64,000 nt of DNA, from NCBI GenBank assembly GCA_037974335.1, contig CM075760.1, forward strand, positions 36,837,609-36,901,608. The letters are read 5' to 3'. Each line of letters opens with the position of its first letter. The stretch's first letter is position 1. The notes under the pieces are model-generated. The model ran no database searches, was not told where the DNA came from, and was given only the letters and a program-made list of their open reading frames with translations. A program made the translations under genes and the position numbers. Positions 56,001 through 64,000 of the stretch are shown here, one piece after another. Source of the DNA: Prionace glauca. Its lineage: Eukaryota; Chordata; Chondrichthyes; Carcharhiniformes; Carcharhinidae.

Positions 56001-57145
56001 CCTCTCCCAGAAAGTGAAATGAAGCCGAGACCTGCGCTCTGCAGTGGTTTCATTGTGTCCCACATTTATTCTGAGTGAACGTCTCCAGAGGAATAATTAA
56101 GTTAGAAATGGCACCTTAGTTACAGACCGGTGAACAAACAGATTCGCTCACTGTTTGGTACCTCCACATTGCACCATTGGCAAGGGGGATGATCCCATTG
56201 TATACCTAACCAAACTGTTGCTTGCTCATTCCATGGTTACCTCCACCTCCCACAAACATTGCCTTCGTGTCTACATCAAGAACAGCAGGTGAGGGGAGAT
56301 ATTGATCTGGGCTCTAATCTCAAATTCAAAGACCATCTCTTCTCATTTCTGCCCAATTACATCTCGCTCACAGATATCAGAATAGTTAGGCGCGTATTTC
56401 CTTCTGAGAGTTTTGGAAACTGAAATTAGAAGCATGAGTAGTGCATTCAGTATTTCTGAGTCTACTCCGCCCTTCATTTTGATCATGAGTTACCATCAAA
56501 CTGCGTTCCTACTCCCTAATTATTTTTATTAGATGTACATCTAAAACACCTGAAGTCACTATGACCATTTTGCACATCCTATGCTCCTGCTGTGACATTC
56601 AGCGAGCACAGGATGGATTTCACAGAAATGACAAATGATAACTAAGGTTAATATGCTATATTTCCTTTAAAAAGTGATACAATGAACCCGCTTTCCGACT
56701 TACAAACAGCAAGTGAAACACTTTTTATCTACGAAATTCACCTTGGACTTTATTATTTTGGGGCGAAATAATTGCAATCCTGCATTTCATTTGTTTATTT
56801 TCCCACATAAACCTCGGTCATCTAAAGATTTATTATCGAGACGATGTGTAAATCATATTTGAAGGAGTAAGCTTGATGAAAGTTACTCTTTGACTCTTCT
56901 TTGAAATAAAGGAACAGTTGGTGTCACACATCAATAACCATTCGACTGGAGACAGGCAATTTTTGAGCAAGTGTGTATCTGTGTGTATGTGTGTGTGTGT
57001 GTGTGTGTGTGACGTGGTAGAAAAGCCTAGTATCATAGATCAGAGTGCTGTCGTTTCCACGGTGTGACTCCTCGCAATGTGAACACTCGCCGTCCCACAT
57101 CTTGTATAAATTGGCACAGATGAGTGAGTGAATGACAGGGTGGAG
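56001..57145. other. Intergenic stretch with a GT microsatellite
   Basis: The first 100 bp match the DNA before exon 1 of the 6470 gene and may be the receptor promoter. A GT run lies at about 56975-57012. Otherwise nothing recognised. Confidence 0.45.
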
Positions 57146-57149
57146 AAGG

Positions 57150-57570
57150 ATGGATTCGTAAATTTGCTGACGACACCAAAGCCGGAGGAGTTGTAGACAG
57201 TGAGGATGGATGTTATAGTTTGCAGAGGGACATAGATAAGCTGCAGAGCTGGGCTGAGAGGTGGCACATGGGGTTTGATGCGGAAAAGTGTGAGGTGATT
57301 CACTTTGGTAAGGGTAATAGGAGTACACAATATAGGGCAAATGGAAGGACTCTTGGTAGTGTCGACATGTGCATACACATGTGCATAGATCCCTGAAAGT
57401 TGGCACCCAGGTTGATAAGGTTGTTAAGAAGGCGTACGATGTGTTAGCTTTTATTGGGATTGAATTTCGGAGCCGTGAGGTCATTTTGCAACTGTACAAA
57501 ACTCTGCTGTGGCCACAGTTGGAGTATTGCGTACAGTTCTGGTTGTTCCAAAATGTGGAATCAATGTCGA
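57150..57570 (+). mobile_element. CR1-like LINE fragment, RT motif C region
   Basis: Starts in RT at KFADDTKAGGVVDSEDG (57155-57205), runs through KCEVIHFGKGNR, HRSLKVGTQVDKVVKKAYD, and LLWPQLEYCVQFW, then stops abruptly near 57550. Decayed, with frame changes. Confidence 0.85.
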
Positions 57571-58920
57571 TGGAGATAAGGAATAGTAAAGGGAAAAATG
57601 TCACTGATGGGTGTAGTTTATAGGCCCCCAATTAATAACTTCGAGGTGGGGTGGTCTATAAACAAACAAATGCATGTAAAAATGACCAACAATAATCATA
57701 GGGGATTTTAACCTCCATATTGATTGGTCAACTCAAGTTGGATGCCGTGGACGTGAGGATGAGTTCTTAGAATGCTGTCAAGATAGTTTCCTCGAACAGT
57801 ATGTTACAAAACTTACAAGGGAGCAAGCTATCTTGGATCTGGTCTTGTGTAATGAGGTAAAATTAATGATCACCTTGTTAGGGATCCTCTTGGAAGGAGT
57901 GATCACAGTATGGTTGTATTTCTCATACAAATGGAGGGTGAGAAAGCTATGTCCCAAACCAGTGTCCTCTGCTTGAGCAAGGGGGATACAATATGATAAG
58001 GGCGGAGTTGTCTAATGTAGACAGGGAACACAGATTAATTGATGGGACAGTTGAGGAACAATAGGGGATTTTTAAGGAAATTTTACTCAGTACTCAGCAA
58101 AAATATATTTCAGTGAAAGAAGAAGGAATGTAAGAAAAGGAATAACCAGTCATGGATAACTAAGGAAATAAAGGAGAGTATCAAATTAAAAACCAATGAA
58201 TACAGAGTGTCCACAATTACTGGGGAACTAGAAGATTGGGAAAACTTTAAAAAACAACAAAGAACTACTAAGAAAACAAAAAAAGAAAGGAAAGATAGAT
58301 TATGAAAGTAAACTCGCACAAAATACGAAAACTGATAGTAAAATATTTACAAATATATAAAATGGAAAAGGGCAGCTAAAGTAAATGTTGGACTCTTAGA
58401 AAGTGAGAAGGGGGATTAATAATGGGAAACAAGGAAATGGCCGAGCCCTTAAACAAGTTTGTTGTATCGGTCTTCGAAGTGGAGGATACAAATAGCACAC
58501 CAATAATCGATGGACATGGGGGTGAGGACGTTGAAATGATCAATATTACTAAAATAGCAGTGCTGGGTAGAGTAATGGGACTAAAGGTAGACAAGTCCCC
58601 TGGTCCGGATGGAATGCATCCCGGGGTACAAAAAGAAATGGCAGAAGTAATAGCAAATACATTCGTTGTATTTTATCAAAATTTGCTGGACTCTGTGGAA
58701 GTGCTGATTGGAAAACAGCTAATGTAACGCCACTGTTTAAAACAGGAGGTCAACCAAAGGCAGGTAACTACAGGGCAGTTAGCTTAACATCTGTGGTTGG
58801 GAATATGCTGGAATCGATCATTAATGAAGAAATAGCAGGGCACTTGGAAAAGAATGGTTCGATCAAGCAGACACAGCGTGGATTGATGAATTCTTTATTA
58901 AATGTAAAACACAGCGAGAC
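57570..58920 (+). mobile_element. CR1-like LINE fragment, endonuclease end to RT start
   Basis: Plus strand: GDFNLHIDWS (57700), LDLVLCNEV (57835), Lys-rich linker 58110-58380, then an open piece 58422-58727 with LNKFVVSVFEVED and VDKSPGPDGMHPGVQKEMAE, then NVTPLFKTGG and YRAVSLTSVVGNMLESI up to about 58860. It abuts the fragment before it, giving a jumbled domain order, so these are two insertions. Decayed. Confidence 0.85.
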
Positions 58921-59224
58921 TATGAAGTGAGTAAAAAAAGTAAACCATTCAGTTGGATAAACTTGTGTCATATTTGGAAAAGTCAGAGGTATGAAATCAG
59001 CATAAAGCTCTGAAGAATATTCTCTAAACAGACACATGGCAGGTACTGATCATTGGAAGTATTTGAAACGCCTTAAATTCTACCGCTTTCACATCGCATT
59101 TTTTAACTCCCTGTTGTCCATCTCAATTGCTCACACATCCACTCAAGATCACCCATCTGTAAATTCAGACTGTTCCTTGTTTCGCGGATTATGGCACGTT
59201 TGATGCAAGAAACGCGCAGCCTTT

Positions 59225-59297
59225 GGCTCCATAGCTCAGTGGTTAGAGCACTGGTCTCGTAAACCAGGGGTCGCGAGTTCGACTCTCGCTGGAGCCT
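59225..59297 (+). tRNA. tRNA-Thr(CGT)
   Basis: A 73-base tRNA with a perfect acceptor stem (GGCTCCA with TGGAGCC), D arm GCTCAGTGGTTAGAGC, anticodon stem CTGGT/ACCAG with loop CTCGTAA (anticodon CGT), and T arm GCGAG-TTCGACT-CTCGC. No intron. It decodes ACG. No clear T-run terminator directly after it. It looks functional, with intact internal promoter boxes. Confidence 0.94.
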
Positions 59298-59449
59298 GCT
59301 TAACTCTTCCTGGAAAATATAGTTTAAAGTACACACAGTAAGTGCAACGGAGTTTGAAGTGGATGAAGGCAGCTCACATGAGAGTCGACATTTCCAACGT
59401 GACTTTAAAAAGTAATTAGTTATTCTCGTGATCATGAAAGTATCAAAAA

Positions 59450-60425
59450 GAGACATGTTTGAAAAAGTGGGTGATTTGTTTGTACATAGGAGCGCAGGAA
59501 GTTAGTTTGTGAGCAATCAGTTCGAAAGGGAAATGGCATTTTGACCTTTCTTGTCAAAGGAATGGAGTTCAGCAATAAGTCGGTATTACTACGGTTGAGA
59601 GGGTTTATTGAGACCGCATGTGGGAAATTCTTCCCAATGCTGGTCTCCATATTTAAGAAAAGATATTCTTGCATTGCAGACAATATGGTGAAGGGTCGTT
59701 AGTTTGCTCCGTAAGCTCGGGTTTACGCTGTCTTGAGGGGTTGAGGAAATTCGGTTGAAATTCTCTTGCGTTTAGAGGAATGAGAGGGGATCTCATAAAA
59801 ACCTGCTCCATTCTGATTGGGATCGAGAGGGTGGGCGCTGAGAGATTGTTTCCACTGGGCGGGAATCTAAAACAGCATCAGCAAAAAGAGCGTTTAGGTC
59901 ACTCTGGAGCTTGTTCATTCTCCCCGTTCATACATAGGTTTCCTCCCGGTACCCCGGTTTCCTCCCACAGCTCAAAGATGTGCTGGTTAGGTCGATTGGA
60001 CTTGGCAAATTGTCCCTAAGTGTCCAAAAGTGTGTAGGTTAGGGGGATTAGCAGGATGGGTGTGTGGGGCTGCGGGAATGGGACCTTGATGTGGTCTCAG
60101 TCGGATAGTCGTTGCAGAGTCAGACGGGCCGTATGGCCTCTTACAGCAGTGCAGTGGTTCTATGAGATCAGAGGAATTTACTTCACACAAAGTGCTGCGC
60201 ATCTTTGAAACTCTCCCCCAAAGAGGGTTGTCGCTGCTCCTTCATTGAACACGTTTCAGACTGTGATGGAAAAAAAAATACGGTCTGTCTGGGAATTGAG
60301 GGATATAGGGAGCTAGTGGGAAAATGGAGTTGAAGCCCAAGGTCGGATATGATGGCATTGAATGGTAGAGCAGGCTCGATAGGCCGAGTGATCCATTCCT
60401 GCTTCTATTTATTGTGTTCATGTGT
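59450..60425 (+). mobile_element. LINE 3' region interrupted by a SINE
   Basis: LINE text from 59450 (tgagaccgcatgtgggaaat, 'gaatgagaggggatctcata') stops near 59885, a SINE lies at about 59900-60175 (cattctccccgttcatacat, 'ctcaaagatgtgctggttag', 'cgggccgtatggcctctta'), and the LINE 3' end resumes at 60176 (aggaatttacttcacacaaa) to 'ttcctgcttctatttattgt' near 60415. So the SINE is nested in the older LINE. Confidence 0.75.
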
Positions 60426-60499
60426 ATGAGAAAAACAGTAATTCATGTTTTTAATAAAAACAGATTGCTCCAAAAGTTCTCAGCAGGTTGGGAAGTCTT

Positions 60500-61030
60500 G
60501 TTGAAGTTGTACAAGACATTTTAAGGGCACATTCGTAAAACCGTGTGCAAATTCTGGTTATCCTACTATAGAAAATGTGCAGAAAAGATTTATTAGGATT
60601 TATTAGTACTTGACGGATTGAGTTATAAGGAGGGATTTTTATTTTCTCTGGAGGGTAGGAGGCTGAAGAATGACCTTATAGAGGTCTATAAAATAATGAG
60701 GGACATAGACAAGGTAGATAGTCAATATCTCTTCCCAAAGGTAGGGGAATATAAAGCTAGAGGGCTTAGATTTAAGGTGAGAGGGGAGAAATCCAAAAGT
60801 GTCCAGGTGGGATTTTTTTTACTTCATACAGAAAATTCCAGGGGTAGTAGTGGATGCGGGTACAATTTTATCTTTAAAAAAACATTTAGATAATTATATG
60901 GGTACGATAGAAAAAGAAAAATATGGGCCAAATGCGGGCAATTGGGATTAGTTTAGGGGTTTAAAAAAGGATGGCATGGACAAGTTGGGCCGAAGGGCCT
61001 GTTTCCATGTTGTTAACCTCTATGCCTCAA
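60500..61030 (+). mobile_element. LINE 3' end, plus orientation
   Basis: 'gttgtacaagacattttaag', 'gaaaagatttattaggattt', 'aggaggctgaagaatgacct', 'aattccaggggtagtagtgg' and the tail 'gttgggccgaagggcctgtt' with 'ccatgttgttaacctctatg' mark an old LINE RT end and 3' UTR. Confidence 0.75.
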
Positions 61031-61034
61031 TGAG

Positions 61035-62495
61035 CAGGTCTGGCAGCAAACATGAAGAGAAAAACAGAGTTAAGTTTCAGAATCCAATATAATGTTATTC
61101 AAAACAGTAACAATTATAACAATTTGCACAACATCTAGACAGAGAATTGAATTCAATCCAGGCAACGAATGTCCTGAATTTAAACTATTGCTGTATTGCT
61201 GTAGTAAAATTATTCAGGAAAGTTAGCTGTTATTTGAAAGGCTGGAGGCTTGTTCGCACCGTGAGCCACACAGTTTTCCTCTATTCCTGCTTCTACTTAT
61301 ATTCTCAACATAGACACACTGTGTGTCCTTCTGCAACAAAGAAACATGGTTCAAGCTTTGCTGGTCACACTGTTATTCAATAAGTTGACATGCAAATAGA
61401 TCTATAAATATTATTTTCAAATAATACAAGAGCTATTAGATTATGCTTTGGTATGTTTTCAAACTATTAGAAACACTGTGTTCACAGTAACTGATAGAAG
61501 TTTTTGATGTGATTGCAGATATAGAACTGGAACCCACCATCACACCGAATGAATCCACTGTCAGTTTAAGTGTTGATCAGTGAAAATGCCAATTATCCTC
61601 TGTGATATACGGATACCAAATCAGTAAGCAATAGCCAATCAAAATAGGAACCAGAATCAGTCAATCTTTCTCTCTACTTTCAAACATGTTGTTATTTTCT
61701 GTACCATTTGCCAGTGAGGTGAATGAAAAAGTGAACACAGTTTGTGATGTAAAAATGTGCTCACTCCTTCTGGGAACAAAATCACATTGATGCACAGAGC
61801 AACACACACACACACAGACACAAAGACGGACAGAGACTTGAGGAGATGCAAACATCCAAAAATCAAGGATGTCAACAACTGGTTTCAGCCTTGTTCAATT
61901 TCTGGCTGGAGTTTAGCAAGTTATCGCTGATGAGCATTAATGAAGGTATCTGAAAGTGAAACAGGAACAAACAAACTGGAATATTTGGAAGGATTTGATT
62001 GCATTGAACGAAGAATTAATTCTGCAGTCACCTAAAGGAAGGAATGCTGAGCAGAGCAGTGGGTGAGGTTCAAATCTTCGTGAGAAAACATCAGTTTCAA
62101 ATCCACTTTCACTGCTATTTTGATTGCAGGTCAGGAAGTGAAGCTTTATTGCTCGCCTCCAATCCGTGATAATAAATATCAATTATTTCCCGGCAGTAGG
62201 CACGAATCTCAGTCTCGCCTTGTGTTCTGTCCTTTCTCAGGTAAAGACTCGCAGCAAATTCAACAGGAAGCCATATTCTCCCATCTGAGGAGCAGACGAG
62301 GTTAAGGACAGTTTAAATGGAGCCGGCCCTTCACTGCAGCTCATTGTGTTTCTGACTGGAGATGATTTTTGTTTGCTGCACATTCCAGGATCATCTGATT
62401 CGGTGACGATTTCTTCATCGCCCATCCCAACTCCACTGATTTTAACATGTTTCAGTGTCAATGCAGTGAGATGACAGTATTATCACGTATCCTTG
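61035..62495. other. Intergenic stretch, nothing recognised
   Basis: A short CA run lies at 61800-61820. No conserved frame or complete repeat. Confidence 0.4.
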
Positions 62496-62498
62496 TGT

Positions 62499-62579
62499 GG
62501 TAGTGTGGCCGAGCGGTCTAAGGCGCTGGATTTAAACTCCAGTCTCTCTAGAGGCTGGATTCAAATCCCCCAACTTCCA
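62499..62579 (+). tRNA. tRNA-Leu(TAA)-like gene, probably decayed
   Basis: Class II tRNA form: GGTAGTG acceptor start, D arm with GGCCGAGCGGTCTAAGGC, anticodon stem CTGGA/TCCAG with loop TTTAAAC (anticodon TAA), long variable arm TCTCTCTAGAGG. The T arm (CTGGA-TTCAAAT-CCCCC) and the 3' acceptor strand pair badly with their partners, and one base seems missing in comparison with vertebrate tRNA-Leu. Probably a pseudogene. Confidence 0.7.
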
Positions 62580-62629
62580 GCGAGCAGTATAACGCAGGGG
62601 TGTGTGTGGTCTCGTTATTATGTTGACAA

Positions 62630-63425
62630 ACACCCTTGCAAGAACGGGATATTGCGCTTGACTCATCAATCGACAGTTCCGACGCGCCATTGCAAAAAGG
62701 AAATCTCACCGACCTCCTCAGAATGCATACAGGGACAATGTTAGAGGCCCTTCCTTCTCCAGCACGTCCCCAGAGTGGAGAAGCTACAGTGTCTTCTTGG
62801 GAACCTTCAGCATGCAATTGATGAAGACAAATATCTCGCGAAGGCCATCTCCACACCCACCTACTTGCCTTCAAAACACAGTTCAACCTCAAACAGACCA
62901 TTGTTCGCAGAAAACTACCCAGCCTGCAGGAGAACAGCGACAATGACACCACACACCACCGCCACGGCAACCTCTACAAGATGTGTTGGATCATTGAAAT
63001 GGATGTCATCATCAAACGTGAGAACAGAATCCACCAGGTAGACCATATATACACATGTAACTGAGCCACCGTGGTCTACCTCATCCATTGCATGAAAGGA
63101 TATTCCGTATCATGGTATATCGCCCAGACCATGCAGATACTCCAACAGATGAATGGACACCGCTTCACAGCCGACAAGGCTATTCCATTCCTGTCGGGGA
63201 ACACTTAAGCAGTGAAGGGCATTCACCCACCGATCTTCGGGTAAGCTTTCTCCAAGGCGGCCTTCAAGACACACCACAACACAAAATCGCTGAACAGATC
63301 TGATAGACAAATTCCAAATACACAGAACGGCTTCAACCGGGATTTTGCGTTCATGAAACACGACTTGTAACCCCCACCTTTTGGCCTGGGCTTGCAAAAT
63401 CCTAGTAAGTGTCCAGGCTTGAGAC
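62630..63425 (+). mobile_element. Penelope-like element fragment with GIY-YIG endonuclease
   Basis: C-terminal part of a Penelope/Neptune-type retroelement. In pieces over several frames it shows FNLKQTIVRRKLPSLQENS (62883-62940), then IYTCN, and the GIY-YIG start VVYLIHCMKGYSVSWYIAQT (63071-63130), then MNGHRFTADKAI and, at 63210-63303, HLSSEGHSPTDLRVSFLQGG followed by QHKIAEQI, then IDKFQIHRTAS. This order (linker, V-Y-L-I-C, Y-I-x-x-T, G-H-S, I-x-x-F) is the Neptune-clade endonuclease. The reverse transcriptase is not present in the window. Several breaks. Confidence 0.75.
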
Positions 63426-63799
63426 AATTCACACTGCTTTAACCTGTCCTTATCCCCCTCTCCACTTAATCTCACAGTTGCTGCTTCTGAGTGAAAACTG
63501 CCTCTTCTTCACTGGAGGTAGGAAAGTTACCGCTGAATTCAATGAAAGTGTTTTCTTGTCACTGAGCACAAGATTTGGACCCAGATCTGCGAGGTATTTG
63601 TGTCAGTAGAAGGAATAAAGTTTTCCCTATTAACAGTCAGATTTTAACATCAGCATTTTATATCATCTGCGCTTTGTAGCCTATCGCTCTCTCTTTTTTG
63701 TTCTTTTCATGTGACATTTCCAATTCAGACGTTAAAGAGGATATTGATTCCGAGAGCAGTGGAAGTAACACAGGATTGTTGTACAACAATAAATCTACT

Positions 63800-63871
63800 T
63801 TCCCTAACCGGGAATCGAACCCGGGCCGCAGCGGTGAGAGCGCCGAATCCTAACCACTAGACCACCAGGGA
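63800..63871 (-). tRNA. tRNA-Glu(CTC)
   Basis: On the minus strand: acceptor TCCCTGG, D arm GGTCTAGTGGTTAGGATT, anticodon loop CTCTCAC (anticodon CTC), T arm CCGGG-TTCGATT-CCCGG, acceptor end TTAGGGA (two G-T pairs), discriminator A. Length 72 without CCA. It decodes GAG and looks functional. Confidence 0.94.
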
Positions 63872-64000
63872 AGCTGATACAATTTTTTTTTAAAGATGAA
63901 CTTATCCATGAACCAATTGCTATTTATTTTACTTCAGACTGTTTAATTCACCAAATACAAGTTTATCCTTCACATTGCTGTGTTTAGATCACACACAAGT

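Noticed and set aside
63515-63610. Peptide KVTAEFNESVFLS...YLC resembling framework 3 of a TCR V
   Set aside because: There is no upstream cysteine/tryptophan framework, no RSS after it, and it lies next to Penelope-like element DNA; the likeness is short and probably chance.

Overview
The window looks like nuclear DNA of a cartilaginous fish, probably a shark. It carries one complete, unrearranged immunoglobulin heavy-chain cluster of the IgM type in the elasmobranch layout (V, D1, D2, J and one set of C exons), a T-cell receptor alpha/delta V segment, several GPR139-like receptors of a type I know to be expanded in shark genomes, three tRNA genes or relics, and a dense background of CR1/L2-like LINEs and tRNA-derived SINEs. 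No species can be assigned from the sequence alone.

Layout. 1-0.4 kb: TRAV/TRDV-type V exon (+) with a canonical 23-bp-spacer RSS. 0.4-6.4 kb: repeats and simple sequence, no gene recognised. 6.5-11.9 kb: two GPR139-like receptor genes (+), the first with two exons, the second with only its large exon found. 12-24.9 kb: purine tracts, a Ty3/Gypsy fossil, LINE and SINE fragments, an orphan leader-like exon on the minus strand. 24.9-46.4 kb: the IgM cluster (+): promoter with a hairpin and palindromic TATA box, VH, D1 (12/22 RSS), D2 (12/12), JH (23), an 8-kb J-C intron made of nested tandem duplications and G-rich minisatellite, CH1, CH2, CH3, CH4 with secretory tail, and two membrane exons. 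All Ig exons are open with matching phase-1 splice sites, so the cluster looks functional. 46.4-56 kb: a GPR139-like pseudogene (-), a LINE with a 5' inversion flanked by an inverted repeat, and an intact two-exon GPR139-like gene (-). 56-64 kb: LINE relics, tRNA-Thr(CGT), a decayed tRNA-Leu(TAA), a Penelope-like GIY-YIG fragment and tRNA-Glu(CTC).

How it fits together. V(D)J joining in B cells would assemble VH-D1-D2-JH within the cluster under the 12/23 rule. The transcript is then spliced to CH1-CH4. Use of the AATAAA after the secretory tail gives secreted IgM, and splicing from inside CH4 to the membrane exons gives the receptor form. The TRAV/TRDV segment lies 25 kb upstream in the same orientation and has a 23-RSS that is formally compatible with the 5' 12-RSS of Ig D1. 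This, and the unusual J-C intron, are the points most worth following. The GPR139-like receptors have no evident functional tie to the immune genes and may simply share the region.
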